DNA of 22,416 bases from an uncultured Clostridia bacterium. Lineage in GTDB: Bacteria; Bacillota; Clostridia; Christensenellales; Aristaeellaceae. The position numbers were made by a program, and so were the translations under genes. The notes under the pieces were generated by a model that saw only the letters and a program-made list of their open reading frames with translations, searched no databases and was not told where the DNA came from. The DNA lies in contig CAKUCW010000043.1 of NCBI GenBank assembly GCA_934643825.1, forward strand, positions 1-22,416, read 5' to 3'. This document shows, in pieces, positions 8,301-15,236 of this stretch. Each line of letters begins with the position of its first letter. Position 1 is the first letter of the stretch.

Positions 8301-9401
8301 TCACAGGAAGGACGCCATCAAGTCCATGCCCTGCTGCTTGGTCGTGCTGTCGCTGTGGACGTATCGCTGCATGGTGAACGCCACGTTTGAATGCCCGATA
8401 ATCTCCGACAGGGTGCGGATGTCCTGACCGCTCTGCACCCAAAGCGTGGCGAACGTATGGCGCAGGGCGTGAACGCCGCGGGGCTTGAGTCCGGCTTGCC
8501 TGAGCGAGGTACGCAGTACGCGGGCGAGGTTGCAGCGGTCGGCGGGCGCACCGGTCGCCGTCGCGAACACATACTCCCCTGCCTGCCACGCGCTGCCGGC
8601 GGCGAGGCGCTCAAGCCGCTGGGCGCGGCGTTGCTCCTCCAGCAGGGCACGCAGGCTGTCGTTGAGCGGCACGGTTCGGCGGCTGTTCTTGGATTTGGGC
8701 GGCTGGGCGACGCGTTCCCCCTGAATGAGCTGGAGGGTCTGGGTGATGTGTATGCCCTGCCTGTCGATGTCCTGCCAGCGCAGACCGCAAAGCTCTTCTG
8801 CACGCAGACCCGTTCCGAGGATGAAGCGCAGGGCGCGTCCCTGCGTGGTATTCGGCAGAGCGGAGAGCAGCCGGGGAAGCTCTTCGCGGGTGAGGAACTC
8901 GATCTCCTTCTGCTCCTGCTTGGGAAAGACGAGCTTGGGCATGCGGTTGATATACTGCCGGTCGAGGGCGGCGTTCAGCGCACCGGTCAGCACGGCGGTT
9001 TCCCTGCGGATGGTGGCGGGCGCGATGCCCTGACGACTGCGGGCGTTGATGAAGCTCTGAATGTGGTCATCCAGGCGTTTGTCTTGCAGCTTCACGTCGC
9101 CCAGCGCGGGCAGGAGCGTCTTTTCGATGATGATGCGGTTGGTGTTGAGCGTCGAGGGGCGCAGACCGACGGGCGCAATTTCCTCCAGCCAGAAGGTCAG
9201 CCAGCCGCCGACGGTCATCCGGTTGGGTTCGGAATAGGTGTCGTTGGCGATTGCGGCTTGCACATCGCGGAGCTTGGCGAGAACTTTGCTCTGCGTCTTG
9301 CCGTAGATATATTTGCGCCTGCCGTTCACCTGACAGGCGGCGCACCAACGCCCGTCGTTCCTCTGGTATACGCTGCCTTCGTTATTTGCCCTTTTGCCCA
9401 T
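8301..9401 (-). CDS. int: Tyrosine integrase (phage type)
   Basis: A 366-residue site-specific recombinase expected to integrate and excise the element at tRNA-Ala. N-terminal arm-binding region with GSVYQRNDGRW (residues 9-19), a SAM-like core-binding domain (about 60-155), then the catalytic domain with R200 (GTGLRAEE), H311 and R314 (HALRHTF), H337 (IGHSN) and nucleophile Y347 (MQRYVHS). All catalytic positions are present, so it looks functional. Its 3' end faces attL, the normal position for such a gene. The start overlaps the end of the XRE gene by 20 bases; AAGGAGG is nine bases upstream of the ATG, inside the regulator gene, so the two are co-transcribed. Confidence 0.95.
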   Translation of the reverse strand: MGKRANNEGSVYQRNDGRWCAACQVNGRRKYIYGKTQSKVLAKLRDVQAAIANDTYSEPNRMTVGGWLTFWLEEIAPVGLRPSTLNTNRIIIEKTLLPALGDVKLQDKRLDDHIQSFINARSRQGIAPATIRRETAVLTGALNAALDRQYINRMPKLVFPKQEQKEIEFLTREELPRLLSALPNTTQGRALRFILGTGLRAEELCGLRWQDIDRQGIHITQTLQLIQGERVAQPPKSKNSRRTVPLNDSLRALLEEQRRAQRLERLAAGSAWQAGEYVFATATGAPADRCNLARVLRTSLRQAGLKPRGVHALRHTFATLWVQSGQDIRTLSEIIGHSNVAFTMQRYVHSDSTTKQQGMDLMASFL

Positions 9402-9972
9402 CCTGCTTAGCCTCCTTTTTCAATACACTGAGCAGGTCGTTCCATTCGCCATCCAGATTATATTCCTGCATGGTGAGCTTGTCCTGCGGGGAAAGCAGCT
9501 CGTATTCCTGACCGAACTGTTTTTGAACAGCCTGCTGACGTTCGTCATGCGCCTGCTCCGATTCGAGCGTCCAACTCCGATAGCTTTCACGCAGGCGAAT
9601 CAAATCTGTCGCAAGCATGTACACGTTTCCCGCCTCCAGCATCCGATTCAGATAGGGCTGACAGGATTTTCCGTACCGCTCAAGCTGACGCACGGCGGCT
9701 TCGCTCAGTCTGGTTTGACGGCAGATGTCACGGATATCCATCTGATGCGTCTTGACGTCGGATAAGCCGAGCAGATACTCCGCGTTGAACGGCGCGATTT
9801 GGGCGAGGTTGTGCATGAACTCAGCATCCGGCATGCTCGTTCCGGCTTCATATAAGCAGATGGTCGAGCGGCTGACGCCGAGCCTTTCGGCAAATTGCTT
9901 CTGAGTCAGGCTCAGGGCTTCACGCGTTTCCCGAACGCGCACGGAAATCAGGTTGCGCAAATTCTCAGACAT
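9382..9972 (-). CDS. XRE-family repressor of the element
   Basis: A 196-residue protein with an N-terminal Cro/CI-type helix-turn-helix (about residues 10-65; LTQKQFAERLGVSRSTICLYEAG) and a helical C-terminal half without a recognised peptidase or sensing motif. It is the first gene of the leftward int operon and sits opposite the rightward excision/replication operon, the position of the Stl/CI-like master repressor in satellites and temperate phages. No LexA-type catalytic Ser/Lys was recognised, so relief of repression by a protein partner is possible. The upstream AAGGGGA serves as ribosome binding site. Confidence 0.85.
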   Translation of the reverse strand: MSENLRNLISVRVRETREALSLTQKQFAERLGVSRSTICLYEAGTSMPDAEFMHNLAQIAPFNAEYLLGLSDVKTHQMDIRDICRQTRLSEAAVRQLERYGKSCQPYLNRMLEAGNVYMLATDLIRLRESYRSWTLESEQAHDERQQAVQKQFGQEYELLSPQDKLTMQEYNLDGEWNDLLSVLKKEAKQDGQKGK

Positions 9973-10026
9973 TGTGGCTTATTCCCCTTCCTTGTGTCCG
10001 AATTCTTAAATTTACGAATATTTTGC

Positions 10027-10055
10027 TTGACTTTTAATGCTTCGCAATGTATCCT
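10027..10055 (+). promoter_or_regulatory. Rightward early promoter (xis-primase operon)
   Basis: TTGACT (10027-10032), a 17-bp spacer and TATCCT (10050-10055). The predicted start near 10062 lies between the -10 and start site of the opposing promoter. Confidence 0.55.
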
Positions 10056-10067
10056 ATGATCATCGAC

Positions 10068-10097
10068 AGTGTAGCATAAGTCGGGCTAGTCTGTCAA
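10068..10097 (-). promoter_or_regulatory. Leftward promoter (repressor-int operon)
   Basis: On the minus strand TTGACA (10097-10092), an 18-bp spacer and TACACT (10073-10068), with transcription starting near 10061 and a leader of about 90 bases. It faces and overlaps the rightward promoter. TCAAG repeats at 10094-10098 and 10103-10107 may be operator parts. Confidence 0.6.
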
Positions 10098-10136
10098 GAT
10101 GTATCAAGTCTTAAACTAGGAAGGTGGGATTTTAGG

Positions 10137-10322
10137 ATGGATAAGGAAGTTTTTTCTCGTCAAGAGGTCAAGGATGCACTGGGCTGCTCTATTGCAACGG
10201 TGGACGCGCTCATTCGTTCCGGCAGGCTCAAGGCGATTCGTTTGTCCCCACGGCGCATCATAGTCACCCGTCAGGCGTTGGAGGCATTTTTGCAGAACGC
10301 CGAAGATGCTCAGCACGCTTGA
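10137..10322 (+). CDS. Excisionase-like helix-turn-helix protein
   Basis: A 61-residue winged-HTH (HTH_17/MerR-like) protein: VFSRQEVKDALGCSIATVDALI is the DNA-binding helix pair, and GRLKAIRLSPRRIIVTRQALEAFL is the wing and final helix typical of Xis and AlpA-like proteins. First gene of the rightward operon; AGGAAGGTGGG precedes the ATG. Its place opposite repressor and integrase suggests a directionality factor, though a purely transcriptional role is possible. Confidence 0.75.
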   Translation: MDKEVFSRQEVKDALGCSIATVDALIRSGRLKAIRLSPRRIIVTRQALEAFLQNAEDAQHA

Positions 10323-10821
10323 CGTCGCCCGCTCTGCCGGGCTTGAGCTGCATCAACGCGGCGGGAAGCAATGGGCGTGCTGTCCGTTCCACAACGAGCG
10401 GACGCCGAGCTTCGCCATCTATCCGGACGGACGCGGCTGGTATTGCTTCTCCTGCCATCGCGGCGGGGACGCGGCGGCACTCTACCAGCAGCTCTATGGC
10501 GTTCCGATCGGGGACGCGCTGCGGGCGGTCGGCAAGGATGAGGCGATGCTTGCCCCTGTGCGCTCTGCCGGAGAGGAACTGCGGCGCAAGGTGGAACGCT
10601 GGCGGGATGCACGCTGGGACGCCGCCTGCCGGAAGCTGCACGCGAGCAACGCCGTGCTGGAGGAACATATGCACGACGACGCCGCGCTCTGGGACGCCGT
10701 CGAGCAGCGCGAACGAGCGTCTTTGACGCTGGACACTTTAGAAAATGCGTCGCCCCGTGATCTGGTGGCGATGCTGAATGACGAAAGGACATTACCTGCC
10801 GATGAACGAAAATTGGGATGA
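10306..10821 (+). CDS. CHC2 zinc-finger primase-like protein
   Basis: A 171-residue protein whose first half is the zinc-binding domain of DnaG-type primases: C26-P-F-H29, then RTPSF, then WYCFSC with C47 and C50, and the following GGD. The rest is helical with no TOPRIM domain visible, so it is a short, separate primase DNA-binding module that probably works with the DUF3987 protein encoded next. It overlaps the preceding gene by 17 bases and the next by about 20, showing a compact translated operon. Confidence 0.85.
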   Translation: MLSTLDVARSAGLELHQRGGKQWACCPFHNERTPSFAIYPDGRGWYCFSCHRGGDAAALYQQLYGVPIGDALRAVGKDEAMLAPVRSAGEELRRKVERWRDARWDAACRKLHASNAVLEEHMHDDAALWDAVEQRERASLTLDTLENASPRDLVAMLNDERTLPADERKLG

Positions 10822-12265
10822 GCTGGCGCGGGAGCCGGAGGGGCAAGCCGCCCTGACGCAAGCCCCGCGCCCTTGGGGCAGCCTGCCGAAAAGCCCCGTG
10901 CCTCCAGCCCTTGACCTGTCGCTTCTGCCGCCCGCGCTGCGGGAGATGGCGGTCGCGGTCGCGGACTCCGTGGGCGCGTCGCGGGAGCTGGCGGCGGTAA
11001 TCGGGCTGGGCGTCGGCTCTGCCTGCATCACGGGACGGGTCTTCGTCCAGCTCAAGCCGGACTGGAAAGAACCGGGCTGGGCGTTCCTGCTGGTCGTGGC
11101 AAAGCCGGGCGACGGCAAAACGCCCTGCTTCAAACATTTGGCAAGCCCGCTCTTTGACTGGCAGACCGAGCAGAACAGGGCGCGGCGCGTGCAGGTTGAG
11201 CAGTCTGCCGCGCTTCGGGCGATGCTTGAGGCGGAGAAGGCGAAAGCCGTCAAAAAGGGCGACAGGGAAGCCGTGCGCCTTGCGGTGCAGGAGCTGACCG
11301 AGCAGGAGCAGGTGTTCGAGGTCGGGCGGTTCGTTCGCGGCAACATCACGCCGGAGGCATTCGTGCAGCTGATGAGCGAAAACGGCGGCGCGGTCGCTCA
11401 GCTGGACGACGAGGGCGATTTGTTTGACCTGCTTCAGGGTCGCTATCAGGAAAACCCCGATCTCTCTCCTTGGCTGCAAGGCTATTCGGGCGGCTCATCG
11501 GTCGAGCATCGTCGGCGCGGCGGCTCCGTCAGCGCGGAGAACGCGGCGGTCAGCGTGCTGGCACTCACGCAGCCGGTTGTGCTGGAAAACATCCTTGCCA
11601 ACAGCCGCATGGCGGGCAAAGGCTTTCTGGGGCGGTTTCTGCTCTGTTCGCCCGAGCCGCCGGACACGTTCGTTCGCCACAAGCCGCCCATACCGATGGG
11701 CGCGGCGATGACGTATCAAAAAGCACTGGCGCGGCTGCTGGCGATGCCGGATTTGACGCTGACGCTTGAAGGCGCGGCGCAGGAGGTCTTTCTGGACTTC
11801 GAGCAGGAAGTCTTTGAGAAGCGGCGCGGCGAGTGGCTGCCGCTGGAGGTGCTGGGCGTCTGCGGCAAGCTGGCGGGAAGCGCGGCGAGGATGGCGGCAA
11901 CCCTCTGCGCCTGGGCGGACGAAAAGACCATCAGCGCGGCGAGGATGCGCGACGCAGTAACGCTGACCCGCTGGTTTATCGAGCATATGCTCCGCGTTTA
12001 CGGCGAGCAGAGCGTGGTCAGCAGGCAGGCGCAGGACGCCTTGAAGCTGCTGCAAAAGCGCGGCGAGGGCTGCGTCCTTGAGCGGACGCTGACAGACACC
12101 CTTCGCAAGCGCAAGGACTTCGATAAGGATTCTTTCGAACGCGCCCTCTGCGAGCTGGCGGCGCGGGGCTACATCCAGCGGGACGAGGTCAAGGGCGGCG
12201 GCAGACCGATGAAATACATTTATGTGCATCCGGGGCTGATGCTTGAGAGGAGTGAAACGCTGTGA
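10802..12265 (+). CDS. DUF3987 helicase/primase-associated ATPase
   Basis: A protein of about 487 residues of the DUF3987 (YfjI-like) family found in phages, satellites and plasmids. Residues around 45-110 carry the family start LPPALREMAVAVADSVG, and a Walker A-like motif AKPGDGKTP follows. A Walker B-like segment reads AQLDDEGDLFDLL, and SRMAGKGFLGRFLLCSPE is the conserved downstream region. The C-terminal ~80 residues look like a winged-helix domain. It probably acts as the replicative helicase/initiator of the element. The chosen ATG at 10802 has AAAGGA upstream; an in-frame ATG at 10778 is the alternative. Codon use is very GC-rich, like the rest of this operon. Confidence 0.85.
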   Translation: MNENWDELAREPEGQAALTQAPRPWGSLPKSPVPPALDLSLLPPALREMAVAVADSVGASRELAAVIGLGVGSACITGRVFVQLKPDWKEPGWAFLLVVAKPGDGKTPCFKHLASPLFDWQTEQNRARRVQVEQSAALRAMLEAEKAKAVKKGDREAVRLAVQELTEQEQVFEVGRFVRGNITPEAFVQLMSENGGAVAQLDDEGDLFDLLQGRYQENPDLSPWLQGYSGGSSVEHRRRGGSVSAENAAVSVLALTQPVVLENILANSRMAGKGFLGRFLLCSPEPPDTFVRHKPPIPMGAAMTYQKALARLLAMPDLTLTLEGAAQEVFLDFEQEVFEKRRGEWLPLEVLGVCGKLAGSAARMAATLCAWADEKTISAARMRDAVTLTRWFIEHMLRVYGEQSVVSRQAQDALKLLQKRGEGCVLERTLTDTLRKRKDFDKDSFERALCELAARGYIQRDEVKGGGRPMKYIYVHPGLMLERSETL

Positions 12266-12642
12266 TGCAGGCGGTTGAAACGCTGGAGAAGCTGGGTTAC
12301 ACATTGACCTGTCACGCGGACGGGAGCATCGGCATTCGCGGCAGACCGTCGCCGGAAGCGGACGCGGCTCTCTCCGTCCTGCGGGCAGACAAGGCGGGGG
12401 CGGCGGCATGCCTGCGTCTGCGGGACACGTTCAGGACGGACAGGAAGGGCTTTCGCATCGCGTTCGACTTCTTCGAGGCGCACTTTCCGCCGACGATGAC
12501 GGATGAATACTGGGATAAGGTGAATGAAGATTTGGGGAAAGCCTGCAAGGTCTGCGGGTCAGATGGATTTACGGTCGAGCTGCTCTGCGTGGCTTGGCAG
12601 GAGCTGGAACGATTGGCATTGGGGGAATCGAATGAACAGTAA
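12265..12642 (+). CDS. TubC-N-like small protein
   Basis: About 125 residues. The first 55 resemble the TubC N-terminal docking-like fold often found in phage replication operons: a short helix LEKLGYTLT, a beta hairpin GSIGIRG, then helices ending with KAGAAACLRLRD. The C-terminal part has EAHFPPTMTDEYWDKV and a CKVCG segment without a known function. Its ATG overlaps the TGA of the preceding gene by one base, with AGGAG upstream; GTG at 12262 is an alternative start. Inferred to take part in replication complex assembly. Confidence 0.65.
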   Translation: MQAVETLEKLGYTLTCHADGSIGIRGRPSPEADAALSVLRADKAGAAACLRLRDTFRTDRKGFRIAFDFFEAHFPPTMTDEYWDKVNEDLGKACKVCGSDGFTVELLCVAWQELERLALGESNEQ

Positions 12643-12949
12643 ACGAAAGGGAAACGCCGGGGAGCTGGAATTCCTGCATCTGCTGGAGGCGCAGGGGCTG
12701 ACGGCGTGGCGCAACGACCAGCGGTATACCGGCGGCGTGGATAATCCGGATGTGCGCCTGATTGCGGGCGGCAAGACGTTTCACTGTGAGGTGAAGCGCA
12801 CCGAGCGGCTGACGCTCTACCCGTTTATGGAGCAGGCACAGCGGGACGCGAACGGGCATGCCCTGCCGCTGGTGGCATACAGGGCGAACCGCAAGCCGTG
12901 GCTGGTGTGCATGCCGCTGGAGGGGTTTCTGGAGTTGGTGCGTTTATGA
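12632..12949 (+). CDS. PD-(D/E)XK nuclease, Holliday-junction-resolvase-like
   Basis: A 105-residue small nuclease. The catalytic signature is visible: an acidic residue in GNAGELEF (E11/E13), D40 in NPDVRL, and the E53-V-K55 pair in HCEVKRTERL. Similar small proteins in phage and satellite operons resolve branched DNA during replication or recombination. It overlaps the previous gene by 11 bases and the next by four (ATGA), so it belongs to the same operon. Confidence 0.75.
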   Translation: MNSKRKGNAGELEFLHLLEAQGLTAWRNDQRYTGGVDNPDVRLIAGGKTFHCEVKRTERLTLYPFMEQAQRDANGHALPLVAYRANRKPWLVCMPLEGFLELVRL

Positions 12950-13389
12950 CCCTGTCCATGCGCCGCCCCACGCCTGCCGAGCGGGAAAGGATTACACGCT
13001 GCCGGAAGCAATTTTTTGAGGTGGAGCGGCTGGGGCTGATGCTGGAGCAAGCGCAAACGTCCCTGCCTGCCCGCCTGAACGACGGAATGCCCCGAGGAAA
13101 GAATCTGCCCTACGGCGTGGACGACAGGCTCATACGGGCAGAGAGAACGCGCAGGGAGTATGAAGCGGCGGTTAAGCTGCTGGAGGAATGGCGCGAAGAG
13201 GCGCGGGCGGCGATTGACGCGCTGCATCCCTCGACACCGCAGAGGGGGTTTCTGCTGTCCTTTTATGTGGACGGCTACACGATGAAGGAATGCTTCATCG
13301 GGCTGCATATATCCGAACGCGCTGTGTGGCGGTATCGGGCTGCTATCGAGAATCAGGAGGACACATGGAAGAAAAGCGAAAAGAGCTGA
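12946..13389 (+). CDS. ArpU/RinA-like phage transcription regulator (sigma-70 region 4 fold)
   Basis: A 147-residue protein. A helical N-terminal half contains YGVDDRLIRAER and a long helix; the C-terminal half has a sigma region 4-like helix-turn-helix (LSFYVDGYTMKECFIGLHISERAVWRYRAAI, given here only by position, about residues 105-136). Proteins of this type (DUF1492, ArpU, RinA) activate late or packaging genes in Gram-positive phages and are also found in satellites. Here it closes the replication operon, which supports a phage-derived or phage-linked life cycle. The start ATG overlaps the preceding TGA. Confidence 0.75.
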   Translation: MTLSMRRPTPAERERITRCRKQFFEVERLGLMLEQAQTSLPARLNDGMPRGKNLPYGVDDRLIRAERTRREYEAAVKLLEEWREEARAAIDALHPSTPQRGFLLSFYVDGYTMKECFIGLHISERAVWRYRAAIENQEDTWKKSEKS

Positions 13390-13592
13390 TGACGCTGGTC
13401 ATCGGCATGACGGAAGAGGAACACATCGACAGTCTGCTGGAGGCGGCGCGGTATGTATCCAGCGTGGAGGACGATTTCCACAACCGAGAAAACATGGTGG
13501 ATTGTCTTATAGACGAGATTTCGCAGTGTATCGATGCGGATATTCCGCGAATCATGGAGTTCGTTCAGAACTGCTGTAAAAAGTTCTGCTAA
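13365..13592 (+). CDS. Small acidic protein of unknown function
   Basis: A 75-residue, mostly helical protein, rich in Glu/Asp, with MTEEEHIDSLLEAARYVSS and a Cys pair near the C-terminus (NCCKKFC). An AGGAGG ribosome binding site lies five bases upstream of the ATG, inside the end of the regulator gene, so it is the last gene of the rightward operon. No family recognised. Size and charge would suit a regulator, inhibitor or adaptor, but that is a guess. Confidence 0.65.
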   Translation: MEEKRKELMTLVIGMTEEEHIDSLLEAARYVSSVEDDFHNRENMVDCLIDEISQCIDADIPRIMEFVQNCCKKFC

Positions 13593-13601
13593 GCAAAAAG
13601 C

Positions 13602-13627
13602 GGGGGCGGCGCGTGTGCGTCGTCCCC
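13602..13627. terminator. Hairpin terminator between convergent operons
   Basis: An 11-bp stem (GGGGGCGGCGC / GCGTCGTCCCC with two wobble pairs) and a GTGT loop, between the stops of the rightward operon and the leftward unknown gene. AAAAAG precedes it, so it should also act on the minus strand. Confidence 0.6.
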
Positions 13628-13632
13628 TTCGG

Positions 13633-14055
13633 TTATTCGGTTTGCTGCTGCTTGGCTGCTTGTCGCGCCTTTCTGGCTGCTGCGCGGGCTTTCCGCTTCT
13701 CTTCTTCCTGACGGTCAAGCTCATCAAGCCGGGCACATCGTTCATTCCAGATTGCCGTAATCAGCTTTCCAGATTCGGTCTGCTCAAGGGTGGCGTGAAG
13801 CACGCGCTCATTGTGTTCGGTGACGATCTTCTTCACGCCTGCAAGGTTAAAGCCGCGTCCAGCTTGGTGGAAGAGACAGGCTTCATCACTCAGATACCCT
13901 TTAAAAACGCATTTTTCGTCGCAATACCGTGCAACCCAGTCGCCGAACAGCTCTACAAGGCGGTATTCCGGTACGACATCGTGGCTGTATGCAAAGACAG
14001 CATTTTCTGCAAATAGGGCTTCGATCTCAGATTGACTGAGTGCTTTTTCGATCAT
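13633..14055 (-). CDS. Accessory protein of unknown function
   Basis: A 140-residue protein of unrecognised family. The first 100 residues are mixed with several conserved-looking aromatic and Cys residues (ELFGDWVARYCDEKCVFKGY; VKKIVTEHNERVL); the end is a highly charged Arg/Lys/Glu/Ala helix (EEEKRKARAAARKARQAAK). The ATG at 14055 was chosen because AAGGGGG lies nine bases upstream; the longer frame would need TTG at 14073, which overlaps that ribosome binding site. It is oriented against the replication operon, where satellites usually carry cargo such as defence or interference genes, but nothing in the sequence proves this. Confidence 0.65.
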   Translation of the reverse strand: MIEKALSQSEIEALFAENAVFAYSHDVVPEYRLVELFGDWVARYCDEKCVFKGYLSDEACLFHQAGRGFNLAGVKKIVTEHNERVLHATLEQTESGKLITAIWNERCARLDELDRQEEEKRKARAAARKARQAAKQQQTE

Positions 14056-14134
14056 GATTTGTTCCCCCTTCAAACTTGACGGGAGACGGCCTTCTGTGGT
14101 AGAATGAGCCGTCCCCTTGGTTGTGGTGACGCGG

Positions 14135-14166
14135 GCGTTGAGGTGTGCAGACCTCAGCGCTCTTTT
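14135..14166 (+). terminator. Rightward terminator-like hairpin
   Basis: GCGTTGAGGT pairs with ACCTCAGCGC (10 bp, one wobble), loop GTGCAG, then TCTTTT. It overlaps the stop of the leftward gene ending at 14165, so its direction does not fit the flanking genes; it may block antisense readthrough. Confidence 0.5.
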
Positions 14167-14440
14167 AGTTGATGGTGAAGCGGCAGGCGCGGCTCTCCTT
14201 GGTGAAGCGGGCGGCGATCTCCGGCAGGGTGCGCTTGAGGGCGGCCGTGTCGATGCGGGCAGAGGTGACGACCTTCCAGGAAAGGCGATGCTCTCCGGCG
14301 GTCAGCTCCTCCGCGCCGCGCTCCGCCATGACGAGCTTCAGCTCATCCTCCAGCGCGGCCTTGACGGCGCTCAGTTCCTCGATCTCCCGGCGGATGCCGA
14401 CCAGCTCAGCGGCCTTGGCGGCAATGGTTTCGTTGCTCAT
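14165..14440 (-). CDS. Phage-type small coiled-coil protein of unknown function
   Basis: A 91-residue protein: an N-terminal coiled coil (IAAKAAELVGIRREIEEL and following helix, residues 5-45) and a compact C-terminal part with LSWKVVTSARIDTAALK, LPEIAARF and the end CRFTIN. This end pattern (R-D-alanine-Lys helix, Pro, then a final Arg-x-Phe strand) is widespread in small phage proteins encoded near recombination genes. Function unknown. AAAGGAG precedes the ATG, which overlaps the stop of a possible 31-codon leader peptide. Confidence 0.7.
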   Translation of the reverse strand: MSNETIAAKAAELVGIRREIEELSAVKAALEDELKLVMAERGAEELTAGEHRLSWKVVTSARIDTAALKRTLPEIAARFTKESRACRFTIN

Positions 14441-14532
14441 AGAATCATGCTCCTTTCAAATGCTGGAGGAACTGCCCCGGCTCGTGCCCTGGCTCCTGTG
14501 CGCTCGTCGTGTCGCGGTTGCATCTCACTCAT
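14437..14532 (-). CDS. Possible 31-residue leader peptide
   Basis: A short frame beginning ATGAGTGAG, close to the predicted leftward start site, ending in a TGA that overlaps the ATG of the next gene. The peptide is Arg/Ala-rich without a recognised motif. The ATGA overlap suggests translational coupling, but the ribosome binding site is poor, so it may be chance. Confidence 0.25.
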   Translation of the reverse strand: MSEMQPRHDERTGARARAGAVPPAFERSMIL

Positions 14533-14564
14533 AGCACCGGGTTGTTGTCCCTCTTGACGCTCAC

Positions 14565-14593
14565 AGTATAGCATACTGGGCTCACTATGTATA
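14565..14593 (-). promoter_or_regulatory. Leftward promoter of the accessory operon
   Basis: On the minus strand TATACA (14593-14588), a 17-bp spacer and TATACT (14570-14565). The first of two 18-bp repeats lies within the spacer and -35, so a bound protein would block it. Confidence 0.45.
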
Positions 14594-14629
14594 TTGACGA
14601 TATGAACAATAATACTGGGCTCACTATGT
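14573..14629 (+). promoter_or_regulatory. Paired 18-bp direct repeats, probable operator
   Basis: ATACTGGGCTCACTATGT occurs exactly at 14573-14590 and 14612-14629, 39 bp apart; a partial third copy (GCATACTG, 14637-14644) overlaps the rightward -35. The repeats lie between divergent promoters and next to the ribbon-helix-helix gene, the usual setting for autoregulation. Confidence 0.65.
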
Positions 14630-14641
14630 GCAATTAGCATA

Positions 14642-14670
14642 CTGACCCCATGATGACAAAGTGATATAAT
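14642..14670 (+). promoter_or_regulatory. Promoter of the ribbon-helix-helix gene
   Basis: CTGACC (14642-14647), a 17-bp spacer and a perfect TATAAT (14665-14670), 24 bases before the ATG. Confidence 0.55.
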
Positions 14671-14694
14671 AAAAGAAAAACAGGAGGTAAAATA

Positions 14695-14904
14695 ATGGGC
14701 AAAACTTCGAATACCGTTAAAGACCGCTGGAATCGACAAAACTATGAGGAAATCAAGGTGCGGTTGCCTCGTGGTCGCAAGGCTGATATAACCGCCCACG
14801 CGCAAAGCAAAGGCCTGTCCGTCAATGCCCTTGTGGGCGAGCTGCTCCGCGCCGATCTGAACATGACGGAAGAAGAATGGCGGCGCAAGCCTGACGCTGA
14901 ATAG
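14695..14904 (+). CDS. Arc-like ribbon-helix-helix repressor
   Basis: A 69-residue DNA-binding protein. The beta strand EEIKVRLPRG (residues 18-27) is followed by two helices, KADITAHAQSKG and SVNALVGELLRADLN, matching the Arc/MetJ fold with a typical Gly-Leu-Ser-Val-Asn turn. A strong AGGAGG precedes the ATG. Directly upstream are two 18-bp repeats spaced 39 bp, and a divergent promoter serves the leftward accessory genes, so it probably represses itself and those genes. No toxin gene follows in the same direction, so a type II antitoxin role is less likely. Confidence 0.85.
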   Translation: MGKTSNTVKDRWNRQNYEEIKVRLPRGRKADITAHAQSKGLSVNALVGELLRADLNMTEEEWRRKPDAE

Positions 14905-14933
14905 GTTGACGCTGCATCTCTTTTTTGACGGCA

Positions 14934-14964
14934 CAAAAAAACAGCCACTCTTGACGAGCGGCTG
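14934..14964 (-). terminator. Leftward terminator behind the type I toxin locus
   Basis: On the minus strand CAGCCGCTC and GAGTGGCTG form a 9-bp stem with one mismatch, followed by seven T residues. It would stop readthrough from the toxin gene into the RHH gene. Confidence 0.55.
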
Positions 14965-14979
14965 GGAAGATGCTAGAAT
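14951..14979 (+). promoter_or_regulatory. Promoter of the antitoxin RNA
   Basis: TTGACG (14951-14956), a 17-bp spacer and TAGAAT (14974-14979). The only thing downstream on this strand is the convergent toxin gene, so this should drive an antisense RNA. Confidence 0.7.
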
Positions 14980-14985
14980 ATAGAC

Positions 14986-15089
14986 AGACGAGGAGCCGTT
15001 CGCAATCGGTTCTCCCGCTTAATCCGTTAATTTGGAAAAAGCCAAAGCCGCCGATCAGGGTGCAAGCTGACCGGCGGCACGCTTTTTAT
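14986..15089 (+). ncRNA. Putative type I antitoxin RNA
   Basis: About 100 bases from the predicted start near 14986 to the U run after the hairpin at 15047-15078. It has no open frame of its own, runs convergently to the toxin gene, and overlaps the 3' end of the toxin mRNA at the shared terminator, as in Fst/par and TxpA/RatA-type systems. It contains TCTCCCGCTT (15011-15020), close to the CCTCCCGCTCTT arm that masks the toxin ribosome binding site. Confidence 0.6.
15047..15087. terminator. Shared bidirectional terminator of toxin and antitoxin
   Basis: GCCGCCG (15047-15053) pairs with CGGCGGC (15072-15078), with an inner TCAG/CTGA stem; TTTTTATTT follows on the plus strand and TTTGGCTTTTT on the minus strand. 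Confidence 0.75.
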
Positions 15090-15166
15090 TTACGGTTCTT
15101 TGCGTCTACTGCGATGAGCAGGCTCAGGAACGTAAGAACAACCATGATGATTTCATAGGTCGTCAT
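15086..15166 (-). CDS. Holin-like type I toxin peptide
   Basis: A 26-residue peptide starting MTTYEIIMVVLTF, followed by a hydrophobic helix (SLLIAV) and a charged tail DAKNRK. This MxTYE start, single membrane helix and basic tail fit the putative holin-like toxin family (Fst/TxpA/BsrG-like), which damages the membrane when its RNA antitoxin is lost. GAGAGGGGGG lies upstream of the ATG and is partly paired with CCTCCCGCTCTT in the leader, so translation is probably kept low by mRNA structure. It is one of the shortest members of the family. Confidence 0.72.
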   Translation of the reverse strand: MTTYEIIMVVLTFLSLLIAVDAKNRK

Positions 15167-15170
15167 CGCG

Positions 15171-15202
15171 TATCCCCCCTCTCTTTTGTAAAGAGCGGGA
15201 GG
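15171..15202 (-). promoter_or_regulatory. Leader hairpin masking the toxin ribosome binding site
   Basis: In the toxin mRNA CTCTTT pairs with AAAGAG, and CCTCCC upstream can pair with the purine run GGGGGG just before the start codon. Such masking is common in type I toxin mRNAs. Confidence 0.55.
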
Positions 15203-15236
15203 CAACCACCGGCAGCACTCGTCTGCCTACGCCGTC

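Noticed and set aside
14437..14934. Leftward open frame of 165 codons overlapping the RHH gene
   Set aside because: It crosses the operator, both promoters and the opposite RHH gene; only its last 31 codons, with their own ATG, are worth a mention.
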